Shown: positions 34,946 to 44,411 of the stretch, one piece after another
How positions within the stretch are numbered: position 1 is the first letter of the stretch
Layout: every line of letters starts with the position of its first letter
From: Phytomonospora endophytica
Lineage (GTDB): Bacteria > Actinomycetota > Actinomycetes > Mycobacteriales > Micromonosporaceae
NCBI RefSeq assembly: GCF_014202425.1
Contig: NZ_JACHGT010000023.1
Coordinates: 50,837-114,836 of the forward strand
DNA: 64,000 nucleotides
Direction of reading: 5' to 3'
The notes under the pieces: generated by a model
Seen by the model: the letters and a program-made list of their open reading frames with translations, nothing else
What the model was told of the DNA's origin: nothing
Database searches by the model: none
Made by a program: the position numbers and the translations under genes

Positions 34946-35133
34946 GTGCACCGGGCGCCGCTGCCGCTCCAGCGCCCATCCCGCCGGCTACCGTTGGCAG
35001 CAGCGCGGTCCACGAATCCGTGGCGCTCGCCGCCCGCAGCGCCACAATGAAGGTTGCCGCGTTGAGCAGCGCGATGGGAACCACAACGAACCGGGCACGC
35101 ACGCGGCTCGCAGGCCACGCACGTCAACAGCCA

Positions 35134-35272
35134 CGGCCGTTCGGTGTTCTTCTCCGACAAGGTGTCGATGAAGACGTGTCGGCACCCGGCGGCCTTGAAA
35201 GCGTCGGTCTGGGCGGAGAGGTTCTGCTGGCGGGTCGACACATGGCCGTAGCCGATGAGGATCCCGCTCGGG
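35134..35272 (-). pseudogene. Serine recombinase (resolvase) N-terminal fragment
   Basis: The frame reads GILIGYGHVSTRQQNLSAQT then DAFKAAGCRHVFIDTLSEKN. This matches the resolvase N-terminus, with the catalytic Ser in VST and the downstream conserved Asp. The rest of the catalytic domain and the HTH are missing. To the left is a hydrophobic fragment (MRARFVVVPIALLNAATFIV, near 35050-35102) of unknown origin. Confidence 0.7.
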
Positions 35273-35504
35273 ACCGCCGGTTCTGCGACGAGGAGGTCGC
35301 CGGGAGCCTCGAAGGTGGACGACACGCCGCGCGACGCTATCAGCAATCGGCTTATCCTGCGCCGATCCTCCTCAACCCCGGAATCGGGCAGGCGATCGAG
35401 GTATGTATGCCCACGGTGGGCCCTCCCGGCTTGCCCGTCGAGGCCGCGATCGCCTCCAGCAGCGGGAACAACGAACCGAACCCTCGAAATTCGAGCAGAC
35501 CCGG

Positions 35505-36182
35505 TCAGAATGGAGCGTTGTCGTAGCCGTTGAAGTCCTTGTACGACACGACGTTTCGGGACCGCAGGATCACCAGCGCCCTCCGGCGTGCCTTCCTCAG
35601 GATCTCTATGTCCCTCGGCGACAATGACGCGACGTTCACCACCGGGGGCTTCTCGGTGCTCCGAAGCCGTACATGGGCGATCATGACGCCGATCGCGAAC
35701 GCCAGCAACAGCACGAAGGGCACGGCCAGCACTGTGTTCGAGGCGTAGTCCCATCGCCGGATGAGCGCCGCCCCGAGCGAGAGCGCCGCGATCACGATGG
35801 TCATCACCGCGATGCCGTGCAAAGTCCGGTCCCACTGCCGATACGGCGTGAGAACCCACGGCACGAAGAACCCGAGAAGCGCACCGCAGGACAGTCCGAC
35901 ACCCACCCACACCACCGGAAACAGCGCCTCGTTGTCGACGGCGCCAGTGAGCATGAAGATCCCCAGCCCCACCGAGGCGATCAGGCTGATGACCGTGAAG
36001 CTGTAACCGGCCACGGTCACCGACTTCCCCAGCGCCGTGCGCCGATACCAGCGGTTCGCCAGCGTCAGCTCGACAAGCGCGTAGTCGAGCACGACCCCGT
36101 TCAGCGCCCCGATGTCGAACGAGGCGAAATTCTTGTGTGTCGTCGCCCATTCATTGGGCTGGATCGCGGCGGCCCTGGGCAT
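35505..36182 (-). CDS. Multi-pass membrane protein of unknown function
   Basis: A 225-residue protein with an N-terminal polar region, two hydrophobic hairpins (VAGYSFTVISLIASVGLGIF and VVWVGVGLSCGALLGFFVPW, then IAVMTIVIAALSLGAALI and VLAVPFVLLLAFAIGVMIAH) and a basic cytosolic tail. GGGAG precedes the ATG. No family recognised. It sits among remnants of mobile genes. Confidence 0.7.
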   Translation of the reverse strand: MPRAAAIQPNEWATTHKNFASFDIGALNGVVLDYALVELTLANRWYRRTALGKSVTVAGYSFTVISLIASVGLGIFMLTGAVDNEALFPVVWVGVGLSCGALLGFFVPWVLTPYRQWDRTLHGIAVMTIVIAALSLGAALIRRWDYASNTVLAVPFVLLLAFAIGVMIAHVRLRSTEKPPVVNVASLSPRDIEILRKARRRALVILRSRNVVSYKDFNGYDNAPF

Positions 36183-37088
36183 CGGACTCCCTCTCTCTCC
36201 ACGGTAACGGGCACGGGGACCTTAACCTTTCACGTCACATCCGCGCCAGGCAACGAGGCGCCGGCCAAGCACCCCCGCTATTCGAGCTCGGTGGGGCCGT
36301 CGAGTTCGTTCCAGTACCTCAGGGGCACCTCGCCGACCCGGATCGGTCGACCAGATCACGATGGACGACGACCGGAGGTCACTCTGCTCGCGAAGGTCGT
36401 CGGGTAGCCGCGGCCTCGACGCTCCAAGTCGCCGACGGCGGCTACCTCACCCCCGAGGAGGTCAAGACCCGGGCGGGGTTCGCCGCGATCATCCCGAGCA
36501 CCATCTTCGTCGGCCACAGCGATGCCGCCCAGAAGCTCCTCACGTCCTTCGCCGGCGGCCCGACCCCGCCCGACGCCCACAAGGCGGGCCAGGACAGGGG
36601 GCGCAGCGCACCTCGCGGTCCCGCACCACGGGAGTGGCGCGGGAGCGTCCCACGTCTTCGTTCCCGTGCTTTCACAGGGCCTGGCAGTCCTTCCTTCGAG
36701 CCACCGAGCGGGGTGGGCCGGATCAGACGGCGCGGACGTGGAAGATGGCCAAGCGGGCATCGTGCCCGTCGACGTCCATGTCACCTTCCAGGCGAGTCTC
36801 GCAGGTTTAGCCGATTCGTAGGGGGCAGCTGCCGGGCACCCTAGGGGACGTGGAGCTAGGTGCGGGTGCTGCCCATCGGAAGATCAGACTGAGTACAAGA
36901 TGACGACTGTTACCTCCGCGCATGCCCCCACCAGCGTTCGATGGTGCCGGTGATGGGTGACGATCATCGGCTCTGGTCGTTGGTCGTGGTGTACGCAGGC
37001 CGATGAAGTGTGGACAATGGATGGCCGTGCCCCATCCTCTTCCATTCCGAACGCGTGTTCCATACAGTCGTCTTGAAGAGGAGGCGCA
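36183..37088. other. About 900 bases, no intact gene
   Basis: One plus-strand stretch near 36410-36600 reads STLQVADGGYLTPEEVKTRA and AQKLLTSFAGGPTPP, which looks protein-like but has neither a convincing start nor a known family. The remainder shows no coding signal. Probably decayed. Confidence 0.35.
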
Positions 37089-37841
37089 GTGGCCGACAAG
37101 AGCGGGATTGAGTGGACCGATGCCACCTGGAACCCGGTGACGGGGTGTGACCAGGTTTCCCCGGGCTGCGACCACTGTTATGCGCTCACGCTGGCCAAAC
37201 GGTTGAAGGCCATGGGTTCGCCCAAGTATCAAAACGACGGCGACCCGCGAACGTCAGGGCCGGGCTTCGGCGTGACCGTCCATCCGGACGCCTTGGACAT
37301 CCCGCGTCGATGGCGAAGCCCTCGGACGGTCTTCGTGAACTCCATGAGCGATCTCTTCCATGCGAGGGTGCCGATCTCGTTCGTCCGGGAGGTCTTCGCC
37401 GTGATAAAGGATTGCCCGCAGCACAACTTCCAGCTGCTGACCAAGCGGGCGACGCGGCTTCGCCGACTGGCGGGCGGCCTGGAATGGCCGGCCAACGTCT
37501 GGATGGGCGTGAGCGTCGAGGCACGTCGGCAGACCGACAGGTTGGACGATCTCAAGGCAGTGCCCGCCGCGGTGCGTTTCGTCTCCGCCGAGCCGCTCTT
37601 GGAGGACCTGGGCCAACTCGACCTGACGGGCGTCGACTGGCTCATCGCTGGAGGCGAGTCGGGTCCGTCCGCGCGCCCTGTCGAAGCCTCGTGGCTGCGG
37701 TCCTTGCGTGATCAGTGCCAGGCGGTGTCGGTGCCGTTCTTCTTCAAGCAGTGGGGCGGCCAAACGCCGAAAGCCAACGGCCGCACCCTCGACGAGCGGA
37801 CCTGGGACGAGTTGCCTGAGCCCCTCACGCAGAGGGCCTGA
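37089..37841 (+). CDS. DUF5131 (phage Gp37/Gp68-like) three-Cys-motif protein
   Basis: A 250-residue protein. The N-terminus IEWTDATWNPVTGCDQVSPG leads into CDHCYALTLAKRL, giving the three-cysteine motif CX6CX2C of this radical-SAM-like family. FVNSMSDLFHARVP and LLTKRATRLR are further family hallmarks, followed by IAGGESGPSARP and FFFKQWGG near the end. The GTG start has GAGGAGG upstream. Its usual neighbour, TcmP, lies convergently and overlaps by 17 bases. The family is common on phages and mobile islands; its substrate is not established. Confidence 0.9.
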   Translation: MADKSGIEWTDATWNPVTGCDQVSPGCDHCYALTLAKRLKAMGSPKYQNDGDPRTSGPGFGVTVHPDALDIPRRWRSPRTVFVNSMSDLFHARVPISFVREVFAVIKDCPQHNFQLLTKRATRLRRLAGGLEWPANVWMGVSVEARRQTDRLDDLKAVPAAVRFVSAEPLLEDLGQLDLTGVDWLIAGGESGPSARPVEASWLRSLRDQCQAVSVPFFFKQWGGQTPKANGRTLDERTWDELPEPLTQRA

Positions 37842-38670
37842 CCGCCGGGCCGACCATCCAGTCGCGGATCTTCGTCTTGGCGTCGCGTTGCAGTGAGATC
37901 GCGCCCTGGTTCGCCAACCGCAGCACCGCTTTGCTCAGCGTCGTCTCGGTCGCGATGCCGTGGGCACTCCCGTAAGCGGTGGTGACCACGTCCAGCAGCT
38001 TGCATCGTTTCTGCCTCCGCCCGACCAGGCCGAGGATGTTCTGTTCGATCGTGGCCTGTGCGTGCACCTGCTCTTCCTTGATGTGCTCGTTCACGGTCGA
38101 CTGGAACGTGTAGATCGCCGCTTCTTCTGCGAACTCGTCGGGAGTCAGACGCGCCAGCCACTTCATGCGCGCACGGGCGACGGCGTCGGCGAAGACCCAA
38201 GTTCCGTACGGTTTGCGGGTCAAGAACACCAGGTGATAAACCGGCTGATGACTCACTCGACGCCGCACGGGAACCGTGATGTTGCGCATCGAGCAGTCCC
38301 GCGCCAGTTTGGCGGCGTAGGCGTGCAGGAGTCTCTCAGAGGCGAACTCGAAGTTGCGTGTGCGAGCGCTCAGCGCGTCCAGGCCGAGCCTCTGCCAGTC
38401 CTGGTCGCCGAAGACCGCATCGAGCGTGGGAAAGGAAGCCGGAGTACTGGTACGGCGCCGCGGCGACTCGGTCTCGAGTTCGAGACCGTGTTCGGCGAAC
38501 GGCAGCTGCGGTGCCTCGTCCGACCCGTTGACGGAGTTCTTCAGCAGCACGCCGACATTGCGACGCGTCAGGTCCGCGCTGACGTTGAGCAGCACCTCCG
38601 TCGGAGGCCACCCTCTCAACCGAGGTCCGCGCAGAACCGCGGCGAGCTTGTCGTAGGGCAGCGGGTGTGA
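37825..38670 (-). pseudogene. Three-Cys-motif partner protein TcmP, N-terminally truncated
   Basis: The frame reads from PLPYDKLAAVLRGPRLRGWP and VLLNVSADLTRRNVG to the conserved YHLVFLTRKPYGTWVFADAV and a winged-helix-like tail (ATETTLSKAVLRLANQGAIS). The family is usually longer and begins with a domain that is missing here; the frame is closed by TGA at 38671 with no good start codon nearby. It is normally co-encoded with DUF5131 proteins but here converges on one. Confidence 0.7.
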
Positions 38671-38892
38671 TCAGCCGGAAACCTCTGAACGCGTGTCCAC
38701 GCCGTCGCGGACTCCTTCCGCGAGCGCGCAAGTAGTAGCGGCACCGATGACATGGCCGTGACTGAGCGAGCGCAATTCGGGTTAGACGACTGGAGAGGCG
38801 AACGCGCCGTCGCGGTGCGCGCTGCACCCTCGGTAGCGTGTGTTGCCACCGGGCCGCCCTCTCCTCTCCGTCCCGCTCGACCTGACACCAAG

Positions 38893-39093
38893 GTGAGAGT
38901 CGTACGAGAGCAACTCGCGGTCATCACCGGGGCCGCCGTCGTCGCAGCAGGCCTGATCGGATGCGGTGCTGCTGCCAGGGGTGACACAGCCCCTGTTCAA
39001 GGGCTACGACCACCTGAGGGTGGTGTACGGCCTGGACACGTCGTCCAACGCTGCTTCCTGAGCGGCCCCATGCAACTCCTCACTGAACGGTGA
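38893..39093 (+). CDS. Possible short lipoprotein (truncated)
   Basis: From the GTG at 38893 the frame reads VRVVREQLAVITGAAVVAAG then LIGC, a lipobox, followed by a short tail. Another frame after about 39000 (GYDHLRVVYGLDTSSNAAS) looks more natural, so a frameshift may have cut the mature part. Function unknown. Confidence 0.35.
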   Translation: MRVVREQLAVITGAAVVAAGLIGCGAAARGDTAPVQGLRPPEGGVRPGHVVQRCFLSGPMQLLTER

Positions 39094-39106
39094 GGACGGC
39101 TGCCGG

Positions 39107-39703
39107 CTAGGTCCCGGGGTATGCGTTCGCTCCTGCCAAGGCGTTTCTGACGAGGGTGTCGTATGTGTCTTCGCAGCGGGAGGCGTTGATGCCGAGGTCG
39201 CGAACCCATTGCTCAAGTCGTGTTTGGAGCTGGATGCCTTCGGTGTCCGGCTCAGCTAGTTTCTCGACCTCGAGGAACACCCCGGCATGGTCGACAACGT
39301 CGAGGCACACGGTCAGGCCACCGGCAGCTTCGGCGCTGCGACGGGTCTTAACGATGCGGACCGTTGGGCGCCAGCCCATCAGCTCCAGGGAACGGGCCAT
39401 GGCGTCGCGGTCGTTGACGACCGTCTCGGCTTCAAGGCAGGCCATGGTGTTGTCGACGGGACGTTTGATGGTGAACAGGCAGGCGCCGTCGCCGTGGGTC
39501 TCGTCGGTGCGGAGCCGTGCGAAGGGAACGCCGACGCGGTCTTGTCCGTAGTCCCAGCCGATGGGGGCGAAGGCCTGGTCGTCTTGATGAGTGACTGGAC
39601 CGAGTTCGAGGCCGGCTTGCTTAAGGCAAGTCGCGACGTCATGGAGGTCCCCGTGGTCGAGTTTGAACTTGACCTCGACCTCATGTGCGTGTGCCGAGCC
39701 CAT
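39107..39703 (-). CDS. CYTH-domain protein (class IV adenylate cyclase/thiamine-triphosphatase superfamily)
   Basis: A 198-residue protein beginning with the CYTH signature HEVEVKFKL (ExExK). Further conserved charged positions are RLRTDE, FTIKRP, LEAETVV, RIVKTRRS, CLDVVDHAGVFLEVE, and a C-terminal EDTYDTLVRN. These residues form the metal and triphosphate tunnel in the superfamily. The substrate cannot be told from sequence. It stands alone. Confidence 0.85.
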   Translation of the reverse strand: MGSAHAHEVEVKFKLDHGDLHDVATCLKQAGLELGPVTHQDDQAFAPIGWDYGQDRVGVPFARLRTDETHGDGACLFTIKRPVDNTMACLEAETVVNDRDAMARSLELMGWRPTVRIVKTRRSAEAAGGLTVCLDVVDHAGVFLEVEKLAEPDTEGIQLQTRLEQWVRDLGINASRCEDTYDTLVRNALAGANAYPGT

Positions 39704-39997
39704 GCGTCTCCATCCCCAGCGGCGAACCAGGGGAGCCTATCCGGCTGTTCTGGAGCGTTTTGGATGGGGATGAACACGGAGCATACTGTCGCGCCTTGGA
39801 GCTGCGGTGCGTATGAGCTGCTCGATTGCAGCCGGAGGAGTTACGGCTCGGACTACGGTGTCGGCAGAACAGGTCATGGACGCCTCGGCCTCGGCGAGCA
39901 CCGGATCGGTGGCCGGCTCGCAGCTGGTGAATTCCTGCCTGTGGCCTCAGTCTGCGGGCGGACTTCCGCGATGGCGAGAGCCCGCCCACCGTTCCGG
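39704..39997. other. Intergenic, nothing recognised
   Basis: No coding frame, hairpin or promoter stands out between the two leftward genes. Confidence 0.4.
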
Positions 39998-40552
39998 TCA
40001 AACGATCGTGAGCGTGTGGACCGCGCCGAGGCTGGAGACGGTGCCCTGACCGAGCGTGCAGGCGAGGATCTGCGTCGAGGGAGCCGTCATCGTCTCGACG
40101 ACCGCGTGCCCGGTGAGCAGGCCGGAGGTCACCGTTCCGGTGAACGTGTTGGTGAAGACGGCTCCGGCGAGGTTGGAGACCCGCTGGGTGGTGACGGTGC
40201 TCTGTGAGCCGTTGCTCCAGTGGATCGTCCAGCTCACGGTCGCAGTTGACAGCAGTTGCAGGCAGGACCTGGCGGTGGTGTTCGAACTGTCGTGCGTGCC
40301 GCCGGTGACGGCGCTCGCGACGCCTGTGCCGACGCACGGGCCGTAGACCTGGTGGATCGTGCGGGTGGTTGTCACCGGCGTGAGGCCGATGGGTGGGTCG
40401 TAGGTGGTCGTGGAGGACGAGGCGCAGGTGAGAGTGTCGAGCAGTTGCGCTTCGACGTCCGCCTGCGCGGGTGCGGGGGCGATGAGGGCGGCGGTTAGGA
40501 CGGCCGCACCGGAGAGGACGGTGCTGAGCACTCGTCGCAATGATCCAGACAT
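39998..40552 (-). CDS. Secreted protein of unknown function
   Basis: A 184-residue exported protein. The signal peptide is MSGSLRRVLSTVLSGAAVLT followed by AALIAPAPAQA. The mature part is Thr/Ser-rich and beta-like, with four Cys (CASS, GPCVG, RSCLQ, ILACT) that could form two disulfides. No family known to me. Confidence 0.75.
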   Translation of the reverse strand: MSGSLRRVLSTVLSGAAVLTAALIAPAPAQADVEAQLLDTLTCASSSTTTYDPPIGLTPVTTTRTIHQVYGPCVGTGVASAVTGGTHDSSNTTARSCLQLLSTATVSWTIHWSNGSQSTVTTQRVSNLAGAVFTNTFTGTVTSGLLTGHAVVETMTAPSTQILACTLGQGTVSSLGAVHTLTIV

Positions 40553-40621
40553 CGTCGGAAGGCCTTTCCAGACGTCATCGAAAGGACTTCCACGATGCGG
40601 CTCCGGCGAACGGTTCGGGAC

Positions 40622-40834
40622 CTATTCGGCCCGGAAACCACCCGTGTGGGTGAGGGGAGCTCCCCGGTAGGTGGCGGTTCGGGCTCGCGGGAAGGCGAGG
40701 GCCAGGGCGTGGGCACGGTTGCGTGCGCCGAGTTCGCGGTTGATGCGAACCGTGCGGGTTTTGGCGATCCCGCTCTGGGCCAGGTCGGTGCCGAGCTGGT
40801 TGTTGGTGTCAAAGATGAGTGTCAGGCCTTACCG
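40622..40834 (-). pseudogene. LuxR-type regulator C-terminal remnant
   Basis: The reverse strand reads GLTLIFDTNNQLGTDLAQSG then TRTVRINRELGARNRAHALALAF. This is the final helices of a LuxR HTH and its typical LGARNRAHA end. A stop closes the frame just upstream, and no receiver or ATPase domain is present. Confidence 0.55.
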
Positions 40835-41062
40835 ACATCACCCGACGCGAGGTTGACTGACCGGATTGAGCCGGCCAGACGCCGGGACAACTGCATCGTG
40901 GATTCGGCCTCGGTGGACTATCGGTCGAAGTCGCCGACAGCGCACTGGTGCGTGAGGCCGCGCCAAGTCGCGGCGTCGGTGGTGAGGACCGGGTAGTCGT
41001 CGCCGGTGCAGTTCTTAGAGTCGCGGACCACACCACCTCCTGGCTCCGACGACGTTCGGCCG

Positions 41063-41452
41063 ATGCGCGCCGACGGCCGCCGCAACCGCGCCCGCGTCCT
41101 CCAAGCCGCCGTGGAAGTCTTCGGAGCCAACGGAACCGGAGCCTCCACCATGGAGGTCGCCCGCCGGGCCGGAGTCGGCATCGCGACGGTGTTCCGCCAC
41201 TTCCCGACCAAAGAGCGGCTGCTGCGCCCGGTCACGGCACTCAGCCTCGACGACGTGGCCGAACAAGCCGCCGAGGCCCTGTCGAAGCCTGACCCCGCCG
41301 CCGCATTCACGACCGTCTTCGGGCCCTGGCACGTGCGTACGGTGCTTCCCCATGGGCTCCTACGGCACGAGCCGGCAGCCGAAGTGCCGCCCGAACCACT
41401 CGCATACGCCGGGTCGGCCGCTGGAGTCGGACGGGTTGTCCAAGCCGCCTAA
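41063..41452 (+). pseudogene. TetR-family regulator, truncated
   Basis: The N-terminal DNA-binding domain is intact: RADGRRNRARVLQAAVEVFG, then MEVARRAGVGIATVFRHFPTKERLL. After PDPAAAFTTVF the sequence stops looking like a ligand-binding domain and ends at 129 residues, well short of the usual 190 or more. Probably a deletion. Confidence 0.65.
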
Positions 41453-41689
41453 CAGAAGTTACGTGCCAAGTACTCGTGAAGTTGCCGGGTGATCAAGGCG
41501 CTGGTCAGCCGTCCGACATGTAGGTGCGGGGGTCTGAGCACGCGATCGTCTGGACTGACTTGTCGGACATCGGGGTGTGCACGCCATCGTGAAGGCAGCT
41601 GCTGTGCGGCGCTGAACTTGTTCGGGCCTGTGGGTAATACGGTGTGATCATCGGCCAGGCTCGTCAGAATCGGGTCTAGGTTCTGTGGT

Positions 41690-42448
41690 GTGGATCAAAT
41701 GGGTGAAGTGTTGACGCGTGTCGGTGCGAAGCTGGCGCTGCTGCCGGATCTGCACGGGCGCAGGCGGTCCCACGGTGAAGTGGGGCATCGGTTCCAGCTC
41801 TTGTCGCCGGTGCCGGAGAGCGAAGTCGCCGATTTCGAGGAACGGCACGGTGTGCGGCTGCCGGAGGGCTACCGCCGCTTCCTCATCGAGGTGGCCGGGG
41901 GTGGCACCGGACCCGGATACGGCCTGACGACACTCACGGCGAACGACCATCCCAGCACTGACTACGCCATGGATAGCATCGTCTTCGACGGAAACCCCGA
42001 CCCCGCCGGCTGGCTGGAGTCCCTCAATGACGACACCGATCCGTGGGTCGGAACCATCGAGATCGCCCATCATGGTTGCTCCGACTACACCCACCTGGTA
42101 CTCACCGGCAAAGAGCATGGTCGCGTCTTCATCGAGAACCTCGACGCCGCCGACTACTACTTCACGGGCAACGACTTTCTCAGCTGGTACGAGACCTGGC
42201 TCGACCAGACCTCCGGCGACACCGGCCATTCCTCCCGCACTGCACACTCCGGAGACGAAGCCGCGCTCATCACCGTGATCACCTCCGAGCGGCGACACGC
42301 CCGTCGCTTCCGAGCCGCCTGGACCCTCGCCATGCGCCCTGGGATGACCCCCACTGGGCTGACCGCTCTCATGTCAGTCGCTGACGATGCTCCCGATCCG
42401 GCTGTGAAGGCACTCGCCGTTGCCCTCGTTCGTCACTTCGGTGCCTGA
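41690..42448 (+). CDS. SMI1/KNR4-family (SUKH) protein
   Basis: A 252-residue protein with the SUKH pattern ESEVADFEERHGVRLPEGYR followed by RFLIEVAGGGTGPGYGL, HHGCSDYTHLVLTGKEHGRV and DFLSWYETWLDQ. The family supplies immunity proteins against polymorphic toxins, among other roles. No toxin gene is adjacent; remnants of regulators flank it. Confidence 0.8.
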   Translation: MDQMGEVLTRVGAKLALLPDLHGRRRSHGEVGHRFQLLSPVPESEVADFEERHGVRLPEGYRRFLIEVAGGGTGPGYGLTTLTANDHPSTDYAMDSIVFDGNPDPAGWLESLNDDTDPWVGTIEIAHHGCSDYTHLVLTGKEHGRVFIENLDAADYYFTGNDFLSWYETWLDQTSGDTGHSSRTAHSGDEAALITVITSERRHARRFRAAWTLAMRPGMTPTGLTALMSVADDAPDPAVKALAVALVRHFGA

Positions 42449-42710
42449 AGGTCTCGACAGCGCCATCTACGGTCTCGCGCTTGCCTGCTCACGTCCCCAC
42501 TCCGACAAGTTAGTCCGGACAACGACAGCGCACCCGACAAGTACATCTGGATTTCGGCATATCCCGCGACCTGACATTGCGCACCTGCAGGGCGAAACTC
42601 GCGCACGCGCTGCGCGCGAGCAAGTTGGGGCAAGGGCACACTTCGAGGGTTTCGGTCGCCTTCGTGGCGACGAGGTGGACGGTTCAGTGGGTCTGGCTCC
42701 ATTCAGGCAG
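42449..42710. other. Intergenic, nothing recognised
   Basis: No supported gene or motif. Confidence 0.4.
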
Positions 42711-42944
42711 TTAGCTGGGGTCGGTGCTCCATGCGGTGGCCATCCGCAGAAGTGTCTCCTCGGCGAACTCGGCGCGGGTGAACGGAACCGTTTGAGCGAC
42801 GGGGTCGGGAACGAGTGGGTCAGGCCGTGCGGGTTCCATTAGTGCCAGCAGCGAGCGCTGCTGCGGGCGTCCCAGGTCGAGTTCGCGGGTCTGCCGCCAG
42901 GCGCGCAGTGGACCGAGCGGGGCGAAGCGGAGTCCGTCGGGCAT
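42711..42944 (-). pseudogene. SARP/AfsR-type regulator 5' fragment
   Basis: The frame starts MPDGLRFAPLGPLRAWRQTR then ELDLGRPQQRSLLAL. This is the start of the OmpR-like DNA-binding domain of SARP regulators. After LLAL it turns into unrelated sequence and ends by about 77 residues. A clear truncation. Confidence 0.65.
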
Positions 42945-43037
42945 GTCGGTCCTCTTGTCACGGTGGCGGGGATCCGGTGATCTTGCCTGAGAGGCGATCA
43001 CCGGGCCACCAGAGGCTCCGGCACTGTGGCCTCGGCG

Positions 43038-43619
43038 TCAGCAGTCGCTGCCGTGGACGGAGTTGTAGACGGCGTTGCCGGGCACGCAGGCCGGGGTACC
43101 GGGAGTGCTCTGGTCAATGGGGTGGGTGAACCACCAGGCCATCCCGGCGGCGGCGAGCACCGCCACGACGGTGATCGCGCCGAGGGAGCGGGGGCGTCGT
43201 GCCCGGTTGACGGTCGCGCCGGCGATGGCCAGGACACCGGCGATGGCGATGACACCGGCGGCCATCTCCAGCAGGCCGCCGATGTCGGAGGGTGGTTCGC
43301 CGATGGTGAGGGTGTTGGACACGACTTCGCCCGCGGTGTAGGTCCACTGTGCGGTCAGCAGCGCCCCGGCGGCGATGCGCCGGGTCGCCGTGCCGGGCAG
43401 TGGTGTCCACAAGACGATCAGGGCGGCGATCGCGGCCAGGATGGCCAGCAGGGTCACTGCGGCCAGCAACGGGTCGAGCCAGTCGGTGACGGGTGTGCGC
43501 CCGTCGCGTGCGCTGACGGCGGTGTAGCCGAGCCAGGCGCACACCACGGCCAGTCCCAACGCGAGCGAGTAGCCCAGGGCGGGCGGTGGGCTCTGCGCGT
43601 CGGTGGGGGTGGTGGTCAC
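43038..43619 (-). CDS. Multi-pass membrane protein, divergent partner of a TetR regulator
   Basis: A 193-residue protein with about five membrane helices (ALGYSLALGLAVVCAWLGY, LLAAVTLLAILAAIAALIVL, AAGALLTAQWTYTAGEVVS, LEMAAGVIAIAGVLAIAG, AITVVAVLAAAGMAWWF) and a short C-terminal tail with two Cys. AGGAGGTTTCCC precedes the GTG at 43619. It shares a promoter region and palindromic operator with the TetR gene, which probably represses it. Function unknown. Confidence 0.8.
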   Translation of the reverse strand: MTTTPTDAQSPPPALGYSLALGLAVVCAWLGYTAVSARDGRTPVTDWLDPLLAAVTLLAILAAIAALIVLWTPLPGTATRRIAAGALLTAQWTYTAGEVVSNTLTIGEPPSDIGGLLEMAAGVIAIAGVLAIAGATVNRARRPRSLGAITVVAVLAAAGMAWWFTHPIDQSTPGTPACVPGNAVYNSVHGSDC

Positions 43620-43632
43620 GGGAAACCTCCTC

Positions 43633-43660
43633 AAAATGAGGTGCGCACGCACCTCATTTT
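43633..43660. promoter_or_regulatory. Perfect palindromic TetR operator
   Basis: Two perfect 13-base arms (AAAATGAGGTGCG and its complement) separated by CA, centred in the gap between the divergent membrane protein and TetR genes. A degenerate second copy, TGAGGTGAGCGCGCACT on the reverse strand, lies at about 43675-43695, next to the TetR start. Confidence 0.85.
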
Positions 43661-43712
43661 GGTGATGATAACGTAGTGCGCGCTCACCTCACTTTCCGCG
43701 CTGGAGGACACC

Positions 43713-44303
43713 ATGGCCGGCCCCGCACGACAGCGCATCCTCGACGCCGCCATCGCCCTCCTCCGCCAACGCGGCATCTCCCGACTCACCACCCGCGACA
43801 TCGCCCAGGCCGCCGACGCCGCCGAAGGCAGCATCACCAAGAACTTCGGCGGAAAAGCCGGGCTACTCACCGCCATCCTGTCCCAGGAACTCCCCGAACT
43901 ACGCGCCTGGCGCGACGCGGCCACACCCCCCGGCCAACGCCCCATGCGCACCGTCCTGGTCGACCTCATCGACCGCGGCATCACCTACTACACCGCCTCC
44001 CTGCCCCTCACCGCAGGCGCCATCGCCGACCACGACCTGTTCACCACCTACCAGAAAACCAACCACGACAACACCACCGGCCCCCACCTGGCCATCAACG
44101 AGATCGCCGACTACCTCACCGCCTGCCAGACCACCGGCGAACTCGCCGCGACCGCCGACCCCTACGCCATGGCACTGGCCATCTGCGGAGCCGCGCAGAC
44201 CCAGGCCTACGCCGCCTACATCGGCGGACCCGACGCGCTACGCGGAACCAGAGCCCAACGCCTGGCCGCACTCGCCGACCTCCTGCTGGCCGGACACCAC
44301 TAA
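43713..44303 (+). CDS. TetR-family transcriptional repressor
   Basis: A 196-residue regulator. The N-terminal HTH is ARQRILDAAIALLRQRGISR, then TRDIAQAADAAEGSITKNFG with GKAGLL. The ligand domain is helical and full length. It is divergent from the membrane protein gene, with a perfect palindrome between them. The likely circuit is ligand-relieved repression of both genes. Confidence 0.92.
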   Translation: MAGPARQRILDAAIALLRQRGISRLTTRDIAQAADAAEGSITKNFGGKAGLLTAILSQELPELRAWRDAATPPGQRPMRTVLVDLIDRGITYYTASLPLTAGAIADHDLFTTYQKTNHDNTTGPHLAINEIADYLTACQTTGELAATADPYAMALAICGAAQTQAYAAYIGGPDALRGTRAQRLAALADLLLAGHH

Positions 44304-44411
44304 ACGACCTCCCTCCGAATTCTTTTCGGCGAAAATGTCGAGAAGCCCTCGCGGGCCGCGACCACCGGGTGAGCGGCCGACACCCGGCCGCCGCGACCCA
44401 AGGAGCAGGTC

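Noticed and set aside
34735..36150. A 471-codon reverse frame treated as one gene
   Set aside because: It joins unrelated pieces (membrane-gene shadow, resolvase fragment, AAA tail) and is not a single protein.
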